Below, one piece after another: positions 1 through 7,325 of a DNA stretch of 32,313 bases. The notes under the pieces are model-generated. The model saw only the letters and a program-made list of their open reading frames with translations. It did no database searches and had not been told where the DNA came from. Both the position numbers and the translations under genes were made by a program. The stretch is taken from assembly GCA_036502295.1 (NCBI GenBank), contig DASXYU010000023.1:1-32313 (forward strand), in the 5' to 3' direction. Numbering within the stretch: position 1 is the first letter of the stretch; each line of letters begins with the position of its first letter. This DNA is from DASXYU01 sp036502295. Its GTDB lineage: Bacteria > Actinomycetota > Actinomycetes > Mycobacteriales > Jatrophihabitantaceae.

Positions 1-705
1 GAGCGGATCACCGATCTGGTGCAGCCGATCATCGCGGGCAAGGCGGACATCGTCATCGCCGACCGGCAGGTGCACCTGGTCGACCACTTCTCGCCGCTGA
101 AGGTCAGGCTGCAGCGGCTGGGCAGCAAGGTGGTGAACCTCGCCGCTGGCACCGAACTGCCGGATGCGGCGAGTGGTTTTCGGGCCTACTCCCGCGACAG
201 CCTGCTGCACCTGAACACGATCACCCGCTTCAGCTATTGCATGGAGACGATCATCCAGGCGGGCAACAAGAAGCTGAAGATCGACAGCGTGCCTGTGGTG
301 ACGAACGAGAAGACTCGCGAGTCGCGGCTCTTCAAGTCGATGGGCCAGCACATCCGGATGAGCGCGGGCGCCATCATCCGCGCCTACATCATGTACAAGC
401 CGTACGTGATCTTCACGTTCCTCGCCGTGTTCTTCGGGGTGCTAGGTCTCATTCCGTTCATCCGCTGGGCGGTCTTGCAGTTCACTGACAAGGAGCCGGG
501 CGGGCACGTCCAGTCGTTGATCATCGGCTCTGTCTGCCTCATCATTGCCTTCATGTCGGTAATGCTCGGCGTGATCGCCGACCTCATCAGGACGAACCGC
601 AGCCTCATCGAGGACGGTCTGGAACACACGAAACAGATCCGCTTCAAGTCCAGTGAGGACGTCGCCGAGAGCACGGTCTGGCGGGATCGGGACCTGGTCC
701 GTTGA
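1..705 (+). CDS. GT2 family glycosyltransferase, C-terminal part (5' end outside window)
   Basis: The reading frame is open from base 1 and ends at TGA 703-705, so about 234 C-terminal residues are visible and the N-terminus is missing. The visible part has the second half of a GT-A fold of the dolichyl-phosphate-mannose-synthase/GT2 type, including a SGFRAYSRD segment. Two transmembrane helices follow near the C-terminus, the first starting YVIFTFLAVFFG and the second at SLIIGSVCLIIAF. This layout fits a polyprenyl-phosphate sugar transferase working at the cytoplasmic membrane. It is the first visible gene of a run of four surface-polysaccharide genes, and its stop overlaps the next start by four bases (TTGA). 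Donor and acceptor cannot be read from the sequence. Confidence 0.85.
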   Translation, partial: ERITDLVQPIIAGKADIVIADRQVHLVDHFSPLKVRLQRLGSKVVNLAAGTELPDAASGFRAYSRDSLLHLNTITRFSYCMETIIQAGNKKLKIDSVPVVTNEKTRESRLFKSMGQHIRMSAGAIIRAYIMYKPYVIFTFLAVFFGVLGLIPFIRWAVLQFTDKEPGGHVQSLIIGSVCLIIAFMSVMLGVIADLIRTNRSLIEDGLEHTKQIRFKSSEDVAESTVWRDRDLVR

Positions 706-2327
706 GTTCGGTGCGGGAGAGCCTGCGGACACTCCCACGGATTGTCTGGATCGTCGTCGCAGTCCAGACTCTGCTCATCATTGCGACCGGCCTGCTGTAC
801 CCGACCTTCCAGGAGCCCGACGAGGTCCTGCACGTCGACTACGTGCTGGCGCATCGCCACGGCGAATGGTTCGACGGACCGGCTGAGCGGCTGCCGCAGT
901 CCGGCGTCATCAACAGCTGGGCGACAGTGCCGATGACACAACTGCACCAGCACCTCGGCGACAAGACGATCACCCCGCGTTCGGAGCGTAAGTCGTTTGA
1001 CGCGGTCGGCACCGCGCCGATGCCGAGCAACACCCAACCGAACCAGATGGTGCAGCACCCCTTCGGCTACTACGGTCTTGCCGCCGGCTGGAGCTATCTG
1101 CTGCCGGACTTCGAGCATCATCGCTTCGACATCCAGGTGTGGTGGCTGCGGCTGCTGTCGGTGCTGCTGATGATGCCGGTGCCGATTCTCATCTACCTCG
1201 CGGGTCGCCGTCTCACCGCGAACCCCTCGATCGCCTTGCTCGCCTCGATACTGCCGATGGGGTTACCGACGTACCTGCGTACGGGTGCGTCGGTCTCCAA
1301 TGACGTGCTGATGGTGAGCATCGGTGCCTGGCTGATGTATGAGCTGGCGAAGGTGCTCACCGGAGACCTCACGAAGAAGACCGCGCTGCGCGTCGGAATC
1401 TCATGGGGTCTGCTGCTGCTGGTCAAGGGCTTCGCCCTCGTCATGCCGCCGGTGATCGTCCTCGCCTATCTCATCGCTGCCCGAGGGCGGATCCGAGAAC
1501 GTATCCGCAGAGCGATCAGTCCGCTCGTCCTCGCGGGCGCGGTGGGTGTCGCGCTCGGTGGCTGGTGGTGGATCCGCAACGAGATCGTCTACGGCGCGAT
1601 TCAGCCGCACGGTCGCGGTGATCTGTGGCCGAGCACTCGCCTCTACGGCAGGCACCTCGGTGGATCGAAGGTCGATCTCCTCACCGGCTTCATCAAGCGG
1701 GTCGTGCATCGCACCTTCGGTTCGCTCGGCCTCGTCGACAAGCCGTCCTGGCCGACCGTACTGCTCACCACGATGTTCATCGTCGGGCTGCTGCTCGTGC
1801 TCGGTGGCATCTGGCGCGGCTTCGCGGCGTCATCGGCACCGCGCGGTGCGGCGCTCACCTACTTCTTGCCCGTGCCGCTCGTCCTTGCCGTGGTTCTGGT
1901 CGGCATCAAGCACATCTGGAACACGTCGCACACCATTCCTGGCGTGCAGGTGCGTTACCTCTGGGCATTCATGCCGGGCATTGCGGTACCCGTTGCGGTG
2001 TTAATCGTGTGGCTCGCGGCACGACTGCGGCTGAGCAGATTCGCAGCGGTCATCTGTTACGTCCTCATCGGCGTATTCGAGCTGTGCAACGCGCTGCTGG
2101 TGGTGAGCCAGCAGTTCGGAGATCCGACCGGGTCGTGGTTCAGCAGACTGCGCTCCGGCCTGCACTTCGTCATCGGGTGGTACCCGTTCTCGCCGGTGCT
2201 TTCGGTTCTGCTCATCGTGTTGACGGCTGCGGGCGGCTTGGTGCTCGGTGGCGCCCTGCTGCGGCAGGCGACGCGTGCTCAGATTCCGGCGCGGATCGAT
2301 GAACCTGAACCTGCTCTGGTCGGTTAG
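702..2327 (+). CDS. DUF2142 family polytopic membrane protein
   Basis: This is a 541-residue protein with about 12 hydrophobic segments. The first is followed by the motif YPTFQEPDEVLH in the first periplasmic loop, which is the hallmark of the DUF2142 family. These are GT-C-like membrane proteins usually found in O-antigen or capsule clusters, and the acidic pair after the first helix is where GT-C enzymes carry their catalytic residues. The start used is TTG 702, in a TTGA overlap with the upstream stop; GTG 711 is an alternative. Position between glycosyltransferase genes supports a role in adding or moving a lipid-linked sugar, but the substrate is unknown. Confidence 0.8.
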   Translation: MSSVRESLRTLPRIVWIVVAVQTLLIIATGLLYPTFQEPDEVLHVDYVLAHRHGEWFDGPAERLPQSGVINSWATVPMTQLHQHLGDKTITPRSERKSFDAVGTAPMPSNTQPNQMVQHPFGYYGLAAGWSYLLPDFEHHRFDIQVWWLRLLSVLLMMPVPILIYLAGRRLTANPSIALLASILPMGLPTYLRTGASVSNDVLMVSIGAWLMYELAKVLTGDLTKKTALRVGISWGLLLLVKGFALVMPPVIVLAYLIAARGRIRERIRRAISPLVLAGAVGVALGGWWWIRNEIVYGAIQPHGRGDLWPSTRLYGRHLGGSKVDLLTGFIKRVVHRTFGSLGLVDKPSWPTVLLTTMFIVGLLLVLGGIWRGFAASSAPRGAALTYFLPVPLVLAVVLVGIKHIWNTSHTIPGVQVRYLWAFMPGIAVPVAVLIVWLAARLRLSRFAAVICYVLIGVFELCNALLVVSQQFGDPTGSWFSRLRSGLHFVIGWYPFSPVLSVLLIVLTAAGGLVLGGALLRQATRAQIPARIDEPEPALVG

Positions 2328-2332
2328 CCGGC

Positions 2333-3256
2333 GTGTCCGAGGGCGTCGCTGCCATCGCCAAGGTCTGCGCCGTCGTGGTGACCTATCGCCCGCGCCTGGA
2401 ATCGCTCGCCGCCGCCCTGGATTCGGTGCAGGTGCAGGTGCAGGCGCTCGTCGTGGTGGACAACGCCTCGCCTGACGCGGCCGCACTCGCCGCCGTCATC
2501 GCCGGACGGGGTGCGACGTTGCTAGGACAGGACTCGAACGTCGGCCTGGCTCGTGCGCAGAACATCGGGATCGAATGGGCGCGTGAGCATGGCTTCAGCC
2601 ACGTCCTCATCCTCGATCAGGACAGCGTGCCGGCGCCCGACATGGCGCAGCAGCTACTCGCGGCGCTGCAGCGCACCGGTGCGCGCCGTCGGGTGGCAGC
2701 GGCGGGACCTCGCTTCCACGACCCGCGTGAGGGGCGCGACTACCCGTTCATCTCGGTCGGCTTTCCCCGCAGCACAAAGCTCTGGTGCGACGCCGGCAAC
2801 CCCGACATCGAGACCGACTTCCTCATCAGCAGCGGCTCGCTCATCCCGCTCGCGGTGATCGATGAGATCGGCACTATGGATGAGGGACTCTTCATCGACA
2901 ACGTCGACATGGAGTGGAGCTTTCGCGCGCGGTCGAAGGGGTTCGTCCTCTTGGGTGTGTGTGGTGCCGTGATGACGCACGAACTCGGCGATGACCGGCA
3001 GAGCCTGCTCGGCTATGCGCAGGTGGTCCACGGGCCGGTGCGGCTGTACTACATCATGCGTAACCGGGTGCTGCTCTATCGCCTGCCCTACACGCCGCGG
3101 ATCTGGATCGCGCAGGACCTGCTTCGCCTGCCGGTGAAGTTCCTCATCTTCAGCGTGCTGGTGGCTCCCCGGCTGCGCAACACGCGCTACATGCTTCGCG
3201 GTCTCTGGGACGCGCTGCGTAGCCGGCGCGGGCCGTGCCCACTGGAGGCGTCGTGA
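2333..3256 (+). CDS. GT2 glycosyltransferase, rhamnosyltransferase (RfbF/WbbL)-like
   Basis: This 307-residue protein has a full GT-A GT2 domain: VVDNAS near residue 42, a NVGLARAQNIG nucleotide-side helix, LILDQDS as the metal-binding DxD equivalent, and an acceptor-side ED-like segment DNVDMEWSFRARSKGF. The LDQDS form and overall length match the RfbF-type rhamnosyltransferases that act on dTDP-L-rhamnose. GTG 2333 follows the upstream stop by five bases, so the genes are probably co-transcribed. The C-terminal 60 residues are basic and partly hydrophobic, suggesting membrane contact. Rhamnose as the donor is inferred from family resemblance only. Confidence 0.8.
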   Translation: MSEGVAAIAKVCAVVVTYRPRLESLAAALDSVQVQVQALVVVDNASPDAAALAAVIAGRGATLLGQDSNVGLARAQNIGIEWAREHGFSHVLILDQDSVPAPDMAQQLLAALQRTGARRRVAAAGPRFHDPREGRDYPFISVGFPRSTKLWCDAGNPDIETDFLISSGSLIPLAVIDEIGTMDEGLFIDNVDMEWSFRARSKGFVLLGVCGAVMTHELGDDRQSLLGYAQVVHGPVRLYYIMRNRVLLYRLPYTPRIWIAQDLLRLPVKFLIFSVLVAPRLRNTRYMLRGLWDALRSRRGPCPLEAS

Positions 3257-4173
3257 CTGCGGTCGTGACCGTGCTGATGGCGACCTACAACGGACGGGAC
3301 TGGCTGCCCGAGCAGGCCGCCTCGATCCTCGATCAGGAGGGTGTTCAGGTGCGCCTCGTCGTCTCGGACGACGGTTCGGATGACGGCACGTGGGAGTGGT
3401 TGCAGGAACTCGCCGCCGGTGATGCGCGGGTGCGACTGCTGCCTCGCGGCGAGCGGCTGGGGACGGCCGCGGCGAACTTCTACCGGCTCATCGCCGAGCA
3501 CGTCGAGGACGACGGCGGCTATGTCGCCCTCAGCGATCAGGATGACCGATGGCTGCCCGGCAAGCTCGCCGCACAGACCGCACTACTCGACGCGGGGCGT
3601 TACGACGGCGTCTCCAGCGACGTCATCGCCTTCGATGAGTCCGGGCGCCGGCAGTTGCTTCGCAAGAGCAATCCGCAGCGGCGCTACGACTATCTCTTCG
3701 AGAGCGGAGGACCGGGTTCCACCTTCGTCCTCACGCCACGGTTGGTGCGGCTGGTCCAGGAACAGCTCGCGCAGCCGGGCGGTGGCGCCCGCAGCGTCGA
3801 GGCACATGACTGGCTGATCTATGCGCTCTGCCGCGCGGCGGGTTGGCGCTGGCTCATCGAAGACCGGTCCTGGGTGGACTACCGGCAGCACTCCGACAAC
3901 GAGCTGGGCGCGAACAAGGGTCTGCGCTCAGCCCTCTGGCGGCTGCGGAAGATCAAGCAGGGCTGGCACCGCCAGCAGGTACTCACCCTCACCGACCTCG
4001 CCATCGGGCTCGCGTCTGACCCCGCGCGCAGCGAATTGGAACAATTGAGAACAGCCTTATGCGATAAGGGGATTCACGGTCGTCTGCAGTTGATCAAAGG
4101 CAGCGCCGAACTCCGCCGTCACCCCCGCGACCGCGCCGTCCTCGCCGCGCTCATCGCCGCCGGCCTCTGGTAA
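3253..4173 (+). CDS. GT2 family glycosyltransferase
   Basis: This is a 306-residue GT2 enzyme. It opens with VLMATYNGRDWLPEQAASIL, followed by VVSDDGSDDGT, the DxD-type motif SDQDDRW, and then a HDWLIY...G segment and YRQHSDNELG, all typical of the WcaA/RfbG-like branch used in O-antigen and capsule assembly. GTG 3253 is chosen because it overlaps the previous stop as GTGA and has GGAGG at 3244-3248 just upstream; an in-frame GTG at 3235 is possible but lies inside the preceding gene. It is the last gene of the visible operon, followed by hairpins at 4176-4196 and 4200-4255. Its sugar specificity cannot be told. Confidence 0.82.
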   Translation: MTAVVTVLMATYNGRDWLPEQAASILDQEGVQVRLVVSDDGSDDGTWEWLQELAAGDARVRLLPRGERLGTAAANFYRLIAEHVEDDGGYVALSDQDDRWLPGKLAAQTALLDAGRYDGVSSDVIAFDESGRRQLLRKSNPQRRYDYLFESGGPGSTFVLTPRLVRLVQEQLAQPGGGARSVEAHDWLIYALCRAAGWRWLIEDRSWVDYRQHSDNELGANKGLRSALWRLRKIKQGWHRQQVLTLTDLAIGLASDPARSELEQLRTALCDKGIHGRLQLIKGSAELRRHPRDRAVLAALIAAGLW

Positions 4174-4175
4174 TT

Positions 4176-4255
4176 GCGTGGATGCCAATCCCACGCGCAC
4201 TTGATCAACACGCTGAGATCGTTTGGATCTGAACGATCTCAGCGTGTTGATCAAG
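4176..4255. terminator. Two stacked hairpins ending the glycosyltransferase operon
   Basis: A small stem (4176-4181 with 4191-4196) begins three bases after the stop. A perfect 24-bp inverted repeat follows, with arms 4200-4223 and 4232-4255 separated by eight bases. The long stem has no clear T-run but is strong enough to act as a factor-independent terminator in an actinomycete. It lies between a + gene and the 3' end of manC on the - strand, so it could serve both directions. Its sequence is unrelated to the other palindromes in the window. Confidence 0.65.
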
Positions 4256-4528
4256 GTCGTTCGCCTTGGGGGGATCCATGCGGCAGCTCCAGAGTTGCTG
4301 CCTCAAAGGCGGCAGTCGTGGCCCGCGCTTCCGCCAGTAAAGAGGCTGCATACGAGGCAGAGTGGCCGAACAGGCTCGACGGCTCGGTTCGTTTGCGATG
4401 GCTCGACGCAGGCGAATACTCCTGCGACTTCGGTAGTTACGCTGCCATCAAAATCATCACACCGGACGGGTGCCGTTCTGTACGCCGAGGCGAACCTTCT
4501 CTACTCGTCCGGCTCGTCCGGCAGACGA
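4256..4528. other. Intergenic stretch without a recognisable gene
   Basis: About 270 bases lie between the operon-ending palindrome and the 3' end of manC. Open frames cross it on both strands, but none has a recognisable domain or a convincing start. A short stem is visible (4407-4412 with 4421-4426). A segment near 4360 resembles the first third of a class II tRNA, but no anticodon or T arm follows. It may be a decayed gene or unconstrained spacer. Confidence 0.4.
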
Positions 4529-5608
4529 CTAGAGCAGATGCCCGAGGCCGTCGGCCTTGAGCTGATCCACCATCTTCTTCACGTCCTGCGCTCGATCGAT
4601 GGTGGTGACGAGGATGGCGTCTCCCGCGTCGACGAGGACGACGTTCTCGATGCCGACGATGGCGTAGGTCCGCCCGCCCTTCGCGGCGAAGACGAGCCCG
4701 GTGGCGTCGAGGGAGTGCACCGCGTTCACCTCGCCGAGGATCACCGGCGTGTCGTTCCTATGCGGATTCACCGCGGCGAGCGAGGCGAAGTCGCCGACGT
4801 CGTCCCAGCCGAATGAGCCCGGCACGACTGCCACGTGCCCCTCGGCCGCGGCCGGCTCGGCGACCGCGTTGTCGATGGCGATCTTCTCCAGCCCCTCCCA
4901 GAGTTCCTCAAGGCGCTCGGGCTCCGCCGCGATGGCGCGCACCCCCGCCGCCAGCTCCGGGTGCCAGACGGAGAGCAGGTCGAGCAGCACGCGCGCCTTC
5001 ACCACGAACATGCCGGCGTTCCAGCGGTAGTGACCGACATAGAGGTACTCGGCGGCGGTCTGCGCGTCCGGCTTCTCGACGAAGGCCTCGACGTTGAAGG
5101 CACCGGTGTCGTCTATGGGTTCCGAGATGCGGATGTAGCCGAAGGCGGTGGAGGGATGTGTCGGTTCGATGCCGATCGTGACGATCTTGCCAGCGGCGGC
5201 CACCTCGATCGCGGTGCGTACGACCTCTCGGAAGGCCTCGGCATCGCGGACGATGTGGTCGGCGGCGAAGGAGCCGATGATCGCCTCGGGGTCACGCCGT
5301 TCGAGGATCGCGGCGGCGAGTCCGATGGCGGCCATCGAGTCACGCCGGGACGGTTCGGCGATCACGTCCTCTGGTTTCACCGACGGAAGTTGCTCGAGCA
5401 CCTTGGCGCGGTGGGCCGCTCCGGTGACGACGAGGATCCGGTCATCGCAGAGCGGAGCGAGGCGCTCGACCGTGCCCTGCAGCAGGGAGCATCCGCTGCC
5501 CGTGAGGTCCAGCAGGAACTTCGGGAAGCCCTCCCGGGAGAGGGGCCAGAGCCGGGTGCCCGCACCGCCGGCGGGAATGATGGCCCAAAAGCCGGGGACG
5601 GACGACAT
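4529..5608 (-). CDS. manC: Mannose-1-phosphate guanylyltransferase
   Basis: This 359-residue enzyme makes GDP-mannose from mannose-1-phosphate and GTP in the cytoplasm. The nucleotidyltransferase signature GGAGTRLWPLSREGFPK is at residues 14-30. GYIRI, FVEKPD and RWNAGMFV, typical of the ManC/RfbM family, follow. No C-terminal phosphomannose isomerase domain is present, so it is the short form found in actinomycetes. ATG 5608 is chosen because the conserved N-terminus starts there; the frame stays open to 5920 but the extra residues are arginine-rich shadow translation of the opposite gene. Its product would feed mannosylation of glycans, including the neighbouring polysaccharide. No clear Shine-Dalgarno is seen; a TAGGCT box eight bases before ATG suggests a leaderless transcript. 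Confidence 0.9.
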   Translation of the reverse strand: MSSVPGFWAIIPAGGAGTRLWPLSREGFPKFLLDLTGSGCSLLQGTVERLAPLCDDRILVVTGAAHRAKVLEQLPSVKPEDVIAEPSRRDSMAAIGLAAAILERRDPEAIIGSFAADHIVRDAEAFREVVRTAIEVAAAGKIVTIGIEPTHPSTAFGYIRISEPIDDTGAFNVEAFVEKPDAQTAAEYLYVGHYRWNAGMFVVKARVLLDLLSVWHPELAAGVRAIAAEPERLEELWEGLEKIAIDNAVAEPAAAEGHVAVVPGSFGWDDVGDFASLAAVNPHRNDTPVILGEVNAVHSLDATGLVFAAKGGRTYAIVGIENVVLVDAGDAILVTTIDRAQDVKKMVDQLKADGLGHLL

Positions 5609-5652
5609 GGTCAGGGAGCCTATCTGTCGCCGTGGGCATCTACAGTCTGCGC
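5609..5652. promoter_or_regulatory. Divergent promoter region, manC / DNA glycosylase
   Basis: The 44 bases between the two divergent start codons must hold both promoters. On the + strand TACAGT at 5641-5646 sits six bases before ATG 5653, the spacing expected for a leaderless transcript. On the - strand TAGGCT lies eight bases before ATG 5608. No good -35 is seen on either side. Confidence 0.45.
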
Positions 5653-6633
5653 ATGACGCACGCCACCGCTCTCCCTCCCGAAATGGCGGAGGACGGTCCC
5701 GGTTCGGCCGGAATCCGGCGGGTCTGGAGCGCGGGGCGCCGCGTCGACCTGGTCGGCACGCTGGCGCAGTTGTGCCGCGGTGACGGTGACCTCGCCAATC
5801 ATTTCGATCGGGCAACGGGCGTCTTCTGGCGTGCCTGCGCCACGCCACAGGGCGATGTGACGCTCGCGGTGCGACTGCAGGCGCGCGAGGACGACGGAGA
5901 CGTCGTGGCCGCTCGCGCATGGGGGCCGGGTGCCGCGTGGGCCCTCGCCACGGTGCCCGCGCTGCTCGGCGGCGACGCCCCCGAGCCTGCGATCGACCTC
6001 AGCGGGCATCCTCGGCTGCACGAGGTAGCACGGCGCAATCCCGGCCTGCGGCAGCCGGCCACCGGCCTCGTCCTCGACCAGCTACTGCCGACGATCCTTG
6101 AGCAGAAAGTCACGGGGATGCAGGCGCATCGCGCCTGGCGCGGTCTGCTGCGCCGGTACGGCCGTCCTGCGCCCGGCCCCAACCCGAACCTGCGCGTTCC
6201 CCCGGCCGCCGAAACGGTGCTGCAAATACCCACGTGGGTCTGGCACCGCCTCGACGTCGACCACTCGCGCGTGCGCGCGCTGCGGGCTGCGGCGACGGTC
6301 GCGCGGCGGCTGGAGGAGTGCGCCGCGATGGAGCCCGAGGCCGCCCTGGCGCGACTTCGCTCCGTCCCCGGTATCGGCGTATGGACGGCGGCCGAGGTCG
6401 CCCAGCGCGCCTTCGGCTACGAGGACGCGGTGAGCGTCGGCGACTTCCACCTGCCGAGCAGCGTGGTGCACTTCTTCACCGGCCGGGCGCGGGGCAGCGA
6501 CGAGGAGATGCTCGAACTCCTCGAGCCGTGGCGCGGCCACCGGCAGCGGATCATTCGTCTCGTCCTGCTCGCCGGCGTCCACAAGCCCAAGTTCGGCCCC
6601 CGCTACGCACCCCTGGACATGCGCGCGTTCTGA
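5653..6633 (+). CDS. DNA-3-methyladenine glycosylase II family (AlkA-like, HhH-GPD)
   Basis: This 326-residue base-excision-repair enzyme removes alkylated bases from DNA. The HhH-GPD core starts at GLVLDQLLPTILEQKVT (about 137-153). The helix-hairpin-helix is PGIGVWTAAEVA (from residue 239), and the catalytic Asp lies in SVGDFHL (D264). There is no iron-sulphur cluster cysteine set at the C-terminus, which favours the AlkA branch over Nth/MutY. ATG 5653 is preferred to GTG 5632 because the TACAGT -10 box overlaps the codons in between. The roughly 110-residue N-terminal region would be the AlkA-type beta domain. It is divergent from manC. Confidence 0.82.
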   Translation: MTHATALPPEMAEDGPGSAGIRRVWSAGRRVDLVGTLAQLCRGDGDLANHFDRATGVFWRACATPQGDVTLAVRLQAREDDGDVVAARAWGPGAAWALATVPALLGGDAPEPAIDLSGHPRLHEVARRNPGLRQPATGLVLDQLLPTILEQKVTGMQAHRAWRGLLRRYGRPAPGPNPNLRVPPAAETVLQIPTWVWHRLDVDHSRVRALRAAATVARRLEECAAMEPEAALARLRSVPGIGVWTAAEVAQRAFGYEDAVSVGDFHLPSSVVHFFTGRARGSDEEMLELLEPWRGHRQRIIRLVLLAGVHKPKFGPRYAPLDMRAF

Positions 6634-6649
6634 CCTGCGACCCCGTCGA

Positions 6650-6684
6650 TTGACACATTCTGCCATTTGGCAGAATGTGTCGTA
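6650..6684 (+). promoter_or_regulatory. tetR promoter covered by a 14-bp inverted-repeat operator
   Basis: A perfect inverted repeat has arms 6652-6665 and 6668-6681 with a two-base centre. TTGACA at 6650-6655 forms a consensus -35, and 17 bases later GAATGT at 6673-6678 is a plausible -10. This puts the transcript start at about the ATG at 6684. The palindrome therefore spans almost the whole promoter, the usual arrangement for an autorepressing TetR protein. Confidence 0.8.
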
Positions 6685-7325
6685 TGACCATCGCGAGCGT
6701 CCCCACCAGCGGTCTGGCCGAACGCAAGAAGCAGCGGACACGAGAAGAACTCGCGACGGCAGCAATCACGTTCTTCCTGCAACGCGGCTACGACGCCACC
6801 ACGGTGGAGGACATCGTCGCTGCGGTTGATGTCTCGCCGCGCACGTTCTACCGCTACTTCCCCGCCAAGGAGGACCTCGTCCTCGCAATCGGGGAGTCGC
6901 ACAACGAGGAACTCGTCGCAGCAGTTCGTGCGCGGCCGGCGAGTGAATCGCCGCTCACCGCCGTGCAGAACGCCATCCGTCAGACACAGGTGCTCGGCCC
7001 GCAGGACCTCGACAGGGTCCGGTCGTTCCGGACGCTGCTGAGCGGCACCTCCGCGCTGCGAGGACGGTGGCTGATCGAGCGGCAGCAGGATCAGCAGCGG
7101 CTCGCGGCAGCACTGGCCGACCGTGAGGGGAAGGCGCCCGAGGTGAGGCACGTCCTCGCCGCGGCGGCCGTCCTCGCCGCTGTGACCATCGCCTTCGACG
7201 AGTGGGTCGCCGACGGCGAAGGCGATCCCGTGACACGAGTCCACGACTCCGTCGCACTCCTCGCCACACCACTGCTCTCGACCCGGCCAAGCCACGCCGG
7301 CTCAACTCACGGAGATAAGGCGTGA
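6684..7325 (+). CDS. TetR/AcrR family transcriptional repressor
   Basis: This 213-residue regulator has a classical TetR N-terminal DNA-binding domain: RTREELATAAITFFLQRGYD, then TTVEDIVAAVDVSPRTFYRYFPAKEDLV as the helix-turn-helix and hinge. The C-terminal ligand-binding half is variable, as usual. ATG 6684 is preferred over ATG 6675 because the operator/promoter runs up to 6681 and a leaderless transcript would begin at 6684. It overlaps the exporter gene by four bases, so the repressor most likely controls its own operon and is released by a drug or metabolite carried by the exporter. The ligand is not deducible. Confidence 0.88.
   Translation: MTIASVPTSGLAERKKQRTREELATAAITFFLQRGYDATTVEDIVAAVDVSPRTFYRYFPAKEDLVLAIGESHNEELVAAVRARPASESPLTAVQNAIRQTQVLGPQDLDRVRSFRTLLSGTSALRGRWLIERQQDQQRLAAALADREGKAPEVRHVLAAAAVLAAVTIAFDEWVADGEGDPVTRVHDSVALLATPLLSTRPSHAGSTHGDKA

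Noticed and set aside
4355..4440. tRNA-Ser/Leu-like stretch (TGGCCGAAC...CGGC)
   Set aside because: A D-arm can be drawn, but no anticodon stem or T arm with GGTTCGA in the right place follows.
5609..5920. N-terminal 104-residue extension of manC
   Set aside because: The extension is Arg/Pro-rich shadow translation of the DNA glycosylase gene; the conserved N-terminus begins at ATG 5608.
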